Source of the DNA: Bacillota bacterium
GTDB taxonomy: Bacteria; Bacillota; Desulfotomaculia; Desulfotomaculales; Desulfallaceae
DNA: 7,943 nt
Direction: 5' to 3'
Assembly: GCA_009781965.1 (NCBI GenBank)
Contig: WQUS01000021.1
Coordinates: forward strand, 1-7,943
Shown here: in pieces, positions 1 to 5,698 of the stretch
Numbering within the stretch: position 1 is the stretch's first letter
How the letters are laid out: each line of letters begins with the position of its first letter
Made by a program: the position numbers and the translations under genes
Notes under the pieces: model-generated
Database searches by the model: none
Told to the model about the DNA's origin: nothing
The model's input: the letters and a program-made list of their open reading frames with translations, nothing else

Positions 1-98
1 AGTTATTAACCGTAAGCGATTTCTCGAAGAGTATGAGCGCACGGTTAATAACTTTACGGGCCGGCTTGATGCGAAAGCAGTAACGTGTGACCAGTAAC
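1..98 (+). mobile_element. MITE-like palindromic element, copy 1 (left part cut off by window start)
   Basis: This is the right-hand part of the element found complete at 2009-2149. Positions 1-13 and 41-53 are perfect reverse complements around a 27-nt loop (14-40). The loop matches that of copy 2 at 26 of 27 bases, the single difference being at position 27. The outer part (54-98) aligns with copy 2 through a conserved GCCGGCTYGATGC block and ends in the same CAGTAAC terminus. The stem sequence differs from copy 2, but both arms changed together. The left end and any target duplication lie outside the window. No protein is encoded, so movement would depend on a transposase supplied from elsewhere (inference). 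Confidence 0.75.
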
Positions 99-219
99 AT
101 GTCCCTAACTGTTCATAAAAGTATTTTGGATTATGGATTGATATTTTTTCAAGATCTAGATATTATTAAAACAGAGCCGGTGTAATTTTTGGCAAGTAAG
201 GCAGCCAAGCGCGGCAAGG

Positions 220-225
220 TATAAT
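220..225 (+). promoter_or_regulatory. Possible -10 box of trxA promoter
   Basis: A perfect TATAAT lies 34 bases ahead of the trxA GTG start, in an AT-rich stretch that carries no gene. No good -35 hexamer sits 16-18 bases upstream. TTGGCA at 189-194 is too far away. The -10 call is therefore plausible but unsupported by a full promoter. Confidence 0.35.
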
Positions 226-243
226 ACAAGGTATCATATATTG

Positions 244-250
244 AAAGGAG
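244..250 (+). promoter_or_regulatory. Ribosome binding site that fixes the trxA start
   Basis: AAAGGAG lies 8 bases before GTG 259. A TTG at 241 is also in frame, but it would put this Shine-Dalgarno sequence inside the coding region and has no site of its own. Confidence 0.8.
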
Positions 251-258
251 AGGGTATT

Positions 259-591
259 GTGGCTGGTGAAAACATTAATATTCTCGGTGAATCGAATTTT
301 CGGCAATTTATTGCCGATGCTACCGAACCGGTACTGGTTGATTTTTGGGCCGAGTGGTGCGGGCCCTGTAAAATGATTGCTCCGGTGTTGGAAGAGGTAG
401 CCAAGGATTATGCCGGCAAAGTCGCGATAGCCAAAATTAATGTGGATGAAAACAAATCCATACCGTCGAATTTCGGCGTGGTCAGTATTCCCACATTAAT
501 AGTGTTTAAGGGCGGTCAGGAAGTAGAAAGAATCGTTGGCTTTAAGACCAAAAAAGAACTGCAGGCGACGTTGGACAGGTATCTGGCCTAA
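259..591 (+). CDS. trxA: Thioredoxin
   Basis: Cytoplasmic thiol-disulfide oxidoreductase that reduces protein disulfides and is itself reduced by thioredoxin reductase. From GTG 259 it has 110 residues, the normal length for a single thioredoxin domain. The active site WCGPC has its cysteines at 34 and 37, in the context DFWAEWCGPCKMIAP. The conserved Asp28 and the cis-proline of the SIPT motif (Pro78) are present, as is the late glycine Gly94. No signal peptide or membrane segment is visible, so it is the soluble form. The start was chosen by the strong Shine-Dalgarno at 244-250. It appears to be transcribed alone, since a terminator-like hairpin follows at 601-630. The family assignment is secure. 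Which of several possible thioredoxins of this organism it is cannot be told, and no reductase is adjacent. Confidence 0.96.
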   Translation: MAGENINILGESNFRQFIADATEPVLVDFWAEWCGPCKMIAPVLEEVAKDYAGKVAIAKINVDENKSIPSNFGVVSIPTLIVFKGGQEVERIVGFKTKKELQATLDRYLA

Positions 592-600
592 CGGGGCCTG

Positions 601-630
601 AAAGTACCGGCCGGATAGGTGGCCGGCTTT
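601..630 (+). terminator. Probable terminator after trxA
   Basis: CCGGCC (607-612) pairs with GGCCGG (621-626) across an 8-base loop. The helix extends with AAAG (601-604) pairing CTTT (627-630) around a two-base bulge. The T-run is short (CTTTCCT), so termination may be partial. The location 9 bases past the trxA stop and ahead of rarA supports the call. Confidence 0.5.
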
Positions 631-711
631 CCTAAAAGGACAAGAAAGGCGCGCGGCTGAAGAACTGATTTAGTGCGTGCTTTTCTTTATGTTTGCAGGG
701 TGGTGACAAAT

Positions 712-2061
712 TTGGAAGACATGTTTCGGCAGGCGGCTGAAAAAAATAAAGCTAAAATAGCCCCGCTGGCGGTGCGGATGAGACCGCGCAGCCTGGAGGA
801 GTTTGAAGAACAGTCCGGTTTGGTGGGGCCGGGGCGTCCGCTAAGAGAGCTGATTACCTGTGACGGCATGCAATCGTTAATCCTTTTCGGACCGCCCGGC
901 ACAGGTAAAACCACTTTGGCGCATATTATCGCCAATCTGACCAGCGCGCATTTTGAAAAAATAAACGCGGTGATGGCGGGAGTGGCGGACATCCGCAGGC
1001 TGACGGAACAGGCCGCCGATCGCCTGGGTATGTACGGCCGGCGCACCGTGCTGTTTATTGATGAGATTCACCGTTTCAATAAGGCCCAGCAGGACGCGCT
1101 GCTGCCTTTTGTTGAAGACGGGACGGTGGCGCTGGTTGGTTCCACCACCGAGAATCCCATGTTCGCGGTGAACCGGCCCTTGCTGTCCCGTTCTCTGATC
1201 TATCGGCTGGAACCATTATCGGAGGAGGCTTTGGCCAGGATCCTCAGCCGTGCTCTGGCTGATGCCGAACGGGGATTGGGTAATTATCTGGTGGAGCTGG
1301 CGGAGGGCGCGTCAAAGGCCATCACCGGTTTTGCCAACGGCGATGCCAGAGCCGCCTTGAATGTTTTGGAACTGGCGGTGCTGACCACCGCGCCCGGGGC
1401 AAACGGCAAACGGCTGGTCACCATGGAAACGGTTAAAAACGTCTGTCAAAACCGGATTATCCAATTTAACCGGGCGGACGAGCATTACGACGTTATCTCG
1501 GCATTCATCAAAAGTATGCGCGGCTCGGATCCTCAAGCCGTGCTCTACTGGCTGGCCAGATTGCTGTATGCCGGCGACGATCCCGCCTTTGTCGCGCGGC
1601 GGATTATGATTCTGGCCGCCGAGGATGTCGGGCTGGCCGATCCCCAGGCCTTGGTGGTCGCCACCGCCGCGGCCCAGGCAGTGGAGCGCATTGGAATGCC
1701 CGAAGCCAGGATTATCCTGGCCGAAGCAGCCGTTTACATGGCGCTGGCGCCCAAGAGCAATAGCGCTTATCTGGGTATTGAAGCGGCTTGGGAGGCGGTG
1801 CGCACGGAAAAAACAATGGCTGTGCCGGCTCACCTGCGTGACGCCAGCTATAGCGGCGCCAAGCAAACTTTGGGTCACGGCATCGGTTATCAATATCCCC
1901 ATGATTATCCAAACCACTGGGTATCGCAGCAATATCTGCCGGATAACATGCAAGACAGGACTTTCTACCGCGCTTCGGAGCAGGGAAGAGAGAAATCACT
2001 CTGGGAGAGTTACTGTTCAGTGTTTGTTGATCCTCAAAGCCCAAGCACGCAAAACCGTTAA
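712..2061 (+). CDS. rarA: Replication-associated recombination protein A (RarA/MgsA AAA+ ATPase), 3' end altered by an insertion
   Basis: AAA+ ATPase of the RarA/MgsA/WRNIP1 family, related to clamp loaders, which acts at stalled replication forks. Walker A GPPGTGKTT is at residues 60-68, Walker B LFIDEIHRF at 114-122, and sensor 1 GSTTENP follows. The C-terminal half carries family signatures: FIKSMRGSDPQAVLYWLARLL, AAEDVGLADPQAL, and YPHDYPNHWVSQQYLPD near the end. TTG 712 was chosen because GGTGA (702-706) lies just upstream and the protein then begins like other RarA proteins. ATG 721 is possible, whereas GTG 673 has no ribosome site. The reading frame is natural up to Ser433. The last 16 residues (from Tyr434) are read from an inserted palindromic element, and the stop codon lies in that element's stem. 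Removing the element and one target copy restores an end of Trp-Asn-Ser-Lys and stop at 2172-2174, giving 437 residues. All catalytic motifs are intact, so function is probably kept. Confidence 0.95.
   Translation: MEDMFRQAAEKNKAKIAPLAVRMRPRSLEEFEEQSGLVGPGRPLRELITCDGMQSLILFGPPGTGKTTLAHIIANLTSAHFEKINAVMAGVADIRRLTEQAADRLGMYGRRTVLFIDEIHRFNKAQQDALLPFVEDGTVALVGSTTENPMFAVNRPLLSRSLIYRLEPLSEEALARILSRALADAERGLGNYLVELAEGASKAITGFANGDARAALNVLELAVLTTAPGANGKRLVTMETVKNVCQNRIIQFNRADEHYDVISAFIKSMRGSDPQAVLYWLARLLYAGDDPAFVARRIMILAAEDVGLADPQALVVATAAAQAVERIGMPEARIILAEAAVYMALAPKSNSAYLGIEAAWEAVRTEKTMAVPAHLRDASYSGAKQTLGHGIGYQYPHDYPNHWVSQQYLPDNMQDRTFYRASEQGREKSLWESYCSVFVDPQSPSTQNR
2001..2011 (+). repeat. Target-site duplication, left copy
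   Basis: CTGGGAGAGTT is repeated exactly at 2150-2160, on the other side of the palindromic element. The last three bases (GTT) also belong to the element's terminal inverted repeat. The true duplication is therefore either 8 or 11 bp, and both readings give the same pre-insertion sequence. Confidence 0.8.
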
Positions 2062-2149
2062 CCGTAAGCGATTTCTCGGAGAGTATGAGCGCACGGTTAA
2101 CGGTTTTGCGTGCCGGCTCGATGCTGAATAGAAACGCGTTAACAGTAAC
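2009..2149 (+). mobile_element. MITE-like palindromic element, copy 2 (complete), inserted in the rarA 3' end
   Basis: A non-coding element of about 138-141 bp. Its ends are GTTACTGTT (2009-2017) and AACAGTAAC (2141-2149), a perfect 9-bp terminal inverted repeat. Its core is a perfect 21-bp inverted repeat (2045-2065 with 2093-2113) around a 27-base loop (2066-2092). AGCC/GGCT at 2038-2041 and 2115-2118 extends the helix. The two outer arms are each 42 bases, so the element can fold almost end to end into one hairpin. It is flanked by the direct repeat CTGGGAGAGTT. This combination is what a miniature inverted-repeat transposable element leaves behind. No transposase is in the window, so the parent family is unknown. 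Confidence 0.85.
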
Positions 2150-2160
2150 CTGGGAGAGTT
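2150..2160 (+). repeat. Target-site duplication, right copy
   Basis: Exact second copy of CTGGGAGAGTT (first at 2001-2011), directly abutting the AACAGTAAC end of the element. Joining 2011 to 2161 restores an uninterrupted rarA reading frame. Confidence 0.8.
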
Positions 2161-2185
2161 GGAATAGCAAGTAGTACATACTTAA

Positions 2186-2214
2186 TTGACAATAACCGAA
2201 CGGAATGCTAAGAT
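2186..2214 (+). promoter_or_regulatory. Sigma-A-type promoter of the nifS-nifU-mnmA block
   Basis: TTGACA (2186-2191), a perfect -35, is followed after exactly 17 bases by TAAGAT (2209-2214), which matches TATAAT at 4 of 6. Transcription would begin near 2221, about 40 bases before the GTG start of the desulfurase. The promoter lies just outside the inserted element, 26 bases past the right target duplication. Confidence 0.7.
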
Positions 2215-2244
2215 GTCACTGTCATTAATTCCTACTCACTTGGT

Positions 2245-2251
2245 AAGGAGG
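2245..2251 (+). promoter_or_regulatory. Ribosome binding site that fixes the cysteine desulfurase start
   Basis: AAGGAGG lies 9 bases ahead of GTG 2261. It rules out the longer in-frame start TTG 2186, which falls in the -35 box. Confidence 0.88.
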
Positions 2252-2260
2252 AGCATTACT

Positions 2261-3490
2261 GTGGAAAGAGTTTATTTTGACCATAGCGCCACCACGCCGG
2301 TACGTCCGGAGGTTGCCGAGGCCATGCACAAATCATTGACCGAAGTTTTCGGCAATCCCACCAGCATGCATTATTTCGGCAAACTGGCCCGGGAAGCCGT
2401 TGAAGAAGCCCGCACCCAAGTGGCTCAATCCATCGGCGCCCAGGCTAACGAAATTGTGTTTACCAGCGGCGGTACCGAATCGGATAACATGGCCGTCCAC
2501 GGCGTAGCCATGATTAATAAAAACCGCGGCAACCACATCATCACCTCGGCCGTGGAACACCACGCGGTGCTGAATACCGTGAAAGCACTGGGGAAACAGG
2601 GTTTTACCATTACCATCCTGCCGGTGGACAAGTACGGCCTGGTGGCTGTTGAGGATCTGGCCAGCGCGATTACGGATAAAACGATCCTGGTGAGCCTGAT
2701 GCACGCCAATAACGAAATGGGCACTATTCAGCCCATTAAAGAACTGGCCGCCGTCGCCAAAAGCAAAGGCATCACCTTCCATACCGACGCCGTGCAGAGC
2801 ATGGGTAAAATCCCGGTGGACGTTAACGAGCTGGGCGTGGATCTGTTAACCATCAGCGGTCATAAAATATATGCTCCCAAGGGTATCGGCGCCCTTTACA
2901 TTCGTAAAGGCGTCCGCTGGAGACAGTCCTTAATGCACGGCGGCGCCCAGGAGAAGCTGCGCCGGGCCGGCACTGAAAATGTTCCCGGGATTGTGGCCCT
3001 GGGTAAAGCCTGTGAGCTGGCGGTGCGGGATCTGGATTCCGAACCGGCTTATCTGATGGGCATTCGCGATAAGTTGATCAAGGCGGTTTTGGACAGCATC
3101 CCCAATACCAGTTTGACCGGTCACCCGGAAAAACGCCTGCCCAATCACGCCAGTTTTACCTTTGAATTTATTGAAGGCGAATCGATGCTGCTCAGCCTGG
3201 ATATGAAGGGCTTTGCCGCTTCAAGCGGGTCGGCTTGTACTTCCGGTTCCCTTGAACCGTCCCATGTTTTGCTGGCTATGGGCATTCCCCATGAACTGGC
3301 CCACGGCTCCATCCGGATTACTCTGGGACGGGACAACAAGCCCGAGGATGTGGATAAATTCATGGCCGTAATGCCAGCCATCGTGGAACGTTTAAGAGCC
3401 ATGTCGCCCCTGAACCAGGAAAACGAATTCGCCATGGAAAGCGACTGCGTGGCCTGCAGATCCAGCGATACCTGCTACCGGCAGGCGTAA
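2261..3490 (+). CDS. nifS: Cysteine desulfurase (NifS/IscS type)
   Basis: PLP-dependent enzyme that converts cysteine to alanine and carries the released sulfur as a persulfide for Fe-S assembly and tRNA thiolation. The 409 residues show the class V aminotransferase fold: N-terminal YFDHSATTP, FTSGGTESDN, AVEHHAVL, HANNEMG, HTDAVQ, and SGHKIYAPKG, whose Lys202 binds PLP. The sulfur-carrying Cys326 lies in SSGSACTSGS, the long-loop form of group I (NifS/IscS) desulfurases rather than SufS. The C-terminus has an extra tail with Cys396, Cys399 and Cys405 (DCVACRSSDTC). Its own promoter (2186-2214) and ribosome site set the start. The scaffold gene and mnmA follow in the same direction, so the sulfur likely goes to both partners. 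The call as a group I desulfurase is secure. The choice between the names nifS and iscS is a convention, and no Rrf2-type regulator gene is adjacent here. Confidence 0.96.
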   Translation: MERVYFDHSATTPVRPEVAEAMHKSLTEVFGNPTSMHYFGKLAREAVEEARTQVAQSIGAQANEIVFTSGGTESDNMAVHGVAMINKNRGNHIITSAVEHHAVLNTVKALGKQGFTITILPVDKYGLVAVEDLASAITDKTILVSLMHANNEMGTIQPIKELAAVAKSKGITFHTDAVQSMGKIPVDVNELGVDLLTISGHKIYAPKGIGALYIRKGVRWRQSLMHGGAQEKLRRAGTENVPGIVALGKACELAVRDLDSEPAYLMGIRDKLIKAVLDSIPNTSLTGHPEKRLPNHASFTFEFIEGESMLLSLDMKGFAASSGSACTSGSLEPSHVLLAMGIPHELAHGSIRITLGRDNKPEDVDKFMAVMPAIVERLRAMSPLNQENEFAMESDCVACRSSDTCYRQA

Positions 3491-3561
3491 ATGGCGGAAG
3501 ATAACGTAAACCAGTCGATATATTACTCATTGCTAAGTTTAAATAGGGGGAGGTTGGGGAC

Positions 3562-3930
3562 ATGTATACTGAAAAAGTGATGGACCACTTTGAAAACCCG
3601 CGCAATGTAGGGGAAATTACCGATGCCAACGGAGTGGGTCAAGTGGGCAATCCCACTTGCGGCGATATTATGAAAATATACCTCAAAATAGAGGACAACA
3701 TAATCAAAGATATTAAATTCAAAACTTTTGGCTGTGGCGCGGCTATTGCCACCAGCAGTATGGTTACCGAAATGGCCAAGGGTAAAACCGTTGAAGAGGC
3801 TCTGCAGCTTAGCAATAAGGCGGTGGCGGAAGCGTTGGACGGGTTGCCGCCTAAGAAAATGCACTGTTCCAATTTGGCCGCTGACGCGCTGCACGCGGCG
3901 ATTAAAGATTACCAGGAAAAACAAAAATAA
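3562..3930 (+). CDS. nifU: Fe-S cluster assembly scaffold (IscU/NifU N-terminal type)
   Basis: A 122-residue scaffold on which Fe-S clusters are built from desulfurase sulfur before transfer to target proteins. It starts YTEKVMDHFENPRNVG, typical of the family. It contains the three cluster-ligand cysteines: Cys33 in GNPTCGD (with Asp35), Cys58 in FGCGAAIATSS and Cys102 in KKMHCSNLA. The protein consists only of the IscU-like domain. The ferredoxin-like middle and C-terminal NFU domains of long NifU proteins are absent. A G-rich ribosome site (GGGGGAGG, 3546-3553) lies 8 bases before the ATG. The gene follows the desulfurase after 71 bases with no clear terminator and precedes mnmA by 17, so the three are probably one transcript. 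Confidence 0.95.
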   Translation: MYTEKVMDHFENPRNVGEITDANGVGQVGNPTCGDIMKIYLKIEDNIIKDIKFKTFGCGAAIATSSMVTEMAKGKTVEEALQLSNKAVAEALDGLPPKKMHCSNLAADALHAAIKDYQEKQK

Positions 3931-3947
3931 AAGATCCGGGTGATATT

Positions 3948-5036
3948 TTGGATGCCAGCAGTAACACAGTAGTAGTGGCCATGAGTGGCGGCGTTGACAG
4001 TTCTGTCACCGCCGCCCTTTTATTAAACCAGGGCTATCGGGTCATCGGAGTAACCATGCAGCTTTGGGAGCCTTCCCTGAACGAAGGGGCGGGAGACTGG
4101 GGAAGTTGCTGTTCATCGGCGGCTGTGGATGACGCCGCTGCCGTGGCCGATAAGTTGAGTATCCCTCATTACGTGCTGAACTGCCGCGATTTATTCCGCC
4201 GTACAGTGGTGGGTGATTTCTGCCGCCAGTATCTGGCCGGACGTACTCCCAATCCATGCGTGGTATGCAACCGGCTGATTAAATTCGAGGCCTTGCGGCA
4301 AAAAGCCGGCTGCTTGGGCGCCGGTTATCTGGCTACCGGCCATTACGCCGTCACTGGTTGCGATCCCTTAACCGGCCGCCATACCCTGAGGAGAGCCAGG
4401 GATCGGCACAAAGACCAGACTTATTTTTTGTATGCCATGACCCAGGAACAACTGGCTTACACACTAATGCCTCTGGGCGGGTTCACCAAGGCGGAAGTGC
4501 GGCGCATGGCGGCGCAGTGGCATTTGCCGGTGGCGGAAAAGAGCGAAAGCCAGGAAATATGTTTTATACCGGACGATGATTACCGCAGATTCCTGCGGGA
4601 AAACTGCGCCGGTCAGATTAAGCCCGGCCCTTTTTTAGATCTGGAGGGCAGGCAAATCGGCTGTCATGAAGGAATCGCCTATTATACCATTGGCCAGCGC
4701 CGCGGTCTGGGCCTAGGGGGCGGCGGGCAAAAGATTTACGTGGTGCGGATTGATCCCGAACGCAACGCCGTAATTGTCGGGCCGGTGGAAGCGCTAAGCA
4801 AAACCAGCCTGACGGCGGCTGATTTAAACCTGGTCCTGGCGGAAAGTATTACCGCTCCGGTGCGGGTCGAGGCCCAAATCAGGTATAAGAGCGCTCCGGC
4901 TCCGGCCACGCTCACTCCGCTGAACGAACAGCGGCTGCAGGTTGATTTCGATAGCCCGCAGCAGGCCGTTACCCCCGGCCAAGCCGTGGTATTTTATCGG
5001 GATGAATACCTCTGGGGCGGCGGCATCATTGAGTAA
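3948..5036 (+). CDS. mnmA: tRNA-specific 2-thiouridylase MnmA
   Basis: Adenylates U34 of tRNA-Lys, Glu and Gln and replaces the oxygen with sulfur received from a cysteine desulfurase, giving the s2U part of mnm5s2U. At 362 residues it has normal length. The PP-loop SGGVDSS is at residues 13-19. The catalytic pair is Cys104 (TPNPCVVCN) and Cys205 (SQEICFIPD). KDQTYFLY, GHYA and IGQRRGLGLG are further family signatures, and the C-terminal part forms the usual beta-barrel region. The start is TTG 3948. The only nearby ATG (3952) is out of frame, and the next in-frame one (3981) would cut into the PP-loop strand. The ribosome site (GGGTGA, 3938-3943) is close and weak, so translation may be coupled to the scaffold gene ending 17 bases before. 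Placement behind nifS suggests this desulfurase is its sulfur donor (inference). Confidence 0.95.
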   Translation: MDASSNTVVVAMSGGVDSSVTAALLLNQGYRVIGVTMQLWEPSLNEGAGDWGSCCSSAAVDDAAAVADKLSIPHYVLNCRDLFRRTVVGDFCRQYLAGRTPNPCVVCNRLIKFEALRQKAGCLGAGYLATGHYAVTGCDPLTGRHTLRRARDRHKDQTYFLYAMTQEQLAYTLMPLGGFTKAEVRRMAAQWHLPVAEKSESQEICFIPDDDYRRFLRENCAGQIKPGPFLDLEGRQIGCHEGIAYYTIGQRRGLGLGGGGQKIYVVRIDPERNAVIVGPVEALSKTSLTAADLNLVLAESITAPVRVEAQIRYKSAPAPATLTPLNEQRLQVDFDSPQQAVTPGQAVVFYRDEYLWGGGIIE

Positions 5037-5087
5037 AACAATTAAATTGCATAAAAGCAATTAAATGTTAACAAACTATCATTGCGC

Positions 5088-5119
5088 ACAATAAAAGGCG
5101 AACAGAAACAATAAAAGGC
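5088..5119 (+). repeat. Short direct repeat, 12 bp, period 20
   Basis: ACAATAAAAGGC occurs at 5088-5099 and again at 5108-5119 in the AT-rich spacer behind mnmA. It may be a small duplication. No function is evident. Confidence 0.5.
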
Positions 5120-5157
5120 AATGGCGGTTTGTTTAAGTCTGCGCCTCATTGGACATA

Positions 5158-5364
5158 ATGGAGTTAGAGCATCGCAAGGGGGCGGATAAGTTGCATTGCC
5201 CGGTATGTGGCGGCAGAGCCACCGGCAAGGTGGGTGTGGAACAATATTACTGCTGGGATTGTTGCGTGGAATACAGATTGAGTAAGGAAGGGGTCAATAT
5301 TTTCGAGGTTGGCGAAGATGGCAGCCTGGTTTCCTTTGACCCGGCCAATGAAAGCTTAATGTAA
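5158..5364 (+). CDS. Small zinc-ribbon protein, function unknown
   Basis: A 68-residue soluble protein. The N-terminal half carries a four-cysteine knuckle pair, CPVC (Cys14, Cys17) and CWDCC (Cys32, Cys35, with Cys36 adjacent), spaced as in zinc ribbons. The C-terminal half is acidic and has no recognisable motif. I do not recognise a named family. ATG 5158 is preferred, although TTG 5149 in the same frame is possible. Neither has a convincing ribosome site, and an in-frame stop at 5134-5136 rules out anything longer. Reasons to believe it is real are the ordered cysteines, codon use like its neighbours, and its position in a row of same-strand genes. The 3' end overlaps one unit of a 17-bp tandem duplication. 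A role in nucleic-acid binding or metal handling would be a guess. Confidence 0.75.
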   Translation: MELEHRKGADKLHCPVCGGRATGKVGVEQYYCWDCCVEYRLSKEGVNIFEVGEDGSLVSFDPANESLM

Positions 5365-5383
5365 ATAAAAGCTTACTGTAAAT
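5351..5383 (+). repeat. Tandem duplication, period 17 bp
   Basis: AAAGCTTAATGTAAAT (5351-5366) is followed one base later by AAAGCTTACTGTAAAT (5368-5383), 15 of 16 bases identical. The first unit contains the last codons and stop of the zinc-ribbon gene. It looks like a recent local duplication that left the reading frame intact because the stop codon is in unit one. Confidence 0.75.
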
Positions 5384-5433
5384 GTTCCTAAGCTGTGCAG
5401 CTCCTAAAATCAGAACTGTGGGAAGGTGAGGTT

Positions 5434-5628
5434 TTGACCAGAAATTTTTGGCGCGGCGTAATTGCCGGCGGCGTGCTGGCCGCGGCGATGGTTATGTTGA
5501 GGAGGCCGCATCGCAAGCCGATAGATCTGTCCGGCATGGACATGGTCAAATGTATGCATCCGCGCCGGGCGGCTGACCGGGTGTTTAAAGGGGTAGCCAG
5601 AAGAGTAGACGGGTTAATTAAAAAATAG
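5434..5628 (+). CDS. Small single-span membrane protein, function unknown
   Basis: A 64-residue protein with one hydrophobic N-terminal segment (about residues 5-21, FWRGVIAGGVLAAAMVM) containing the glycine and alanine pattern of a membrane helix. A strongly basic part follows (RRPHRKP, HPRR, KGVARR, ending KK). The layout resembles small YtxH-like membrane proteins of Bacillota, but there is no diagnostic motif and I assign no function. TTG 5434 was chosen because AAGGTGA (5423-5429) lies 4 bases before it and the helix then begins right after the start. GTG 5395 would add 13 residues and has no ribosome site. It sits between the zinc-ribbon gene and the AI-2E-family gene, in the same direction. 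The hairpin at 5634-5690 follows directly and may end its transcript. Confidence 0.7.
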   Translation: MTRNFWRGVIAGGVLAAAMVMLRRPHRKPIDLSGMDMVKCMHPRRAADRVFKGVARRVDGLIKK

Positions 5629-5633
5629 GATTA

Positions 5634-5690
5634 AAGTACTGAAAATCGCGCGCCAAGGAAATCGAATGGGCGCGATTTTCGCTACTTTTA
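5634..5690 (+). repeat. Palindromic repeat family 2, unit A (possible terminator)
   Basis: GAAAATCGCGC (5641-5651) pairs perfectly with GCGCGATTTTC (5670-5680) across an 18-base loop. AAAGTA (5633-5638) and TACTTT (5683-5688) extend the stem past a small internal loop. It lies 12 bases behind the stop of the small membrane protein. With A-rich and T-rich flanks it could act as a two-way terminator. Unit B (5731-5783) is a related copy with a changed but still paired stem. Confidence 0.7.
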
Positions 5691-5698
5691 TGAAGTAA

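Noticed and set aside
108..115. ACTGTTCA near copy 1, identical to bases 2012-2019 at the left end of the element
   Set aside because: Only 8 bases match and similarity ends on both sides, so chance is a sufficient explanation.
687..1953. Long minus-strand reading frames opposite rarA (up to 213 codons)
   Set aside because: They lie fully opposite a gene with all AAA+ motifs, have no recognisable domain, and read like shadow translation of a GC-rich coding strand.
1625..2131. 168-codon plus-strand frame overlapping the rarA end and the element
   Set aside because: It is a shifted frame of rarA that happens to continue through the palindrome. It shows no motif and no ribosome site.
1..2149. 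The two palindromic copies as part of a CRISPR array
   Set aside because: They are about 2 kb apart with genes between, lack regular spacers, and copy 2 has transposon-like ends and a target duplication.
2186..2260. Longer N-terminus of the cysteine desulfurase starting at TTG 2186
   Set aside because: The TTG is part of the TTGACA -35 box. A strong ribosome site precedes GTG 2261, and the conserved protein begins there.
5041..5066. Inverted repeat behind mnmA (AATTGC / GCAATT, 10-bp arms with one mismatch) as a terminator
   Set aside because: The stem is AT-rich and weak, and it is not followed by a T-run.
5121..5189. 22-codon frame starting ATG 5121 and overlapping the zinc-ribbon start, as a leader peptide
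   Set aside because: The purine-rich stretch is only two bases from the ATG, too close for a ribosome site, and nothing in the peptide suggests regulation.
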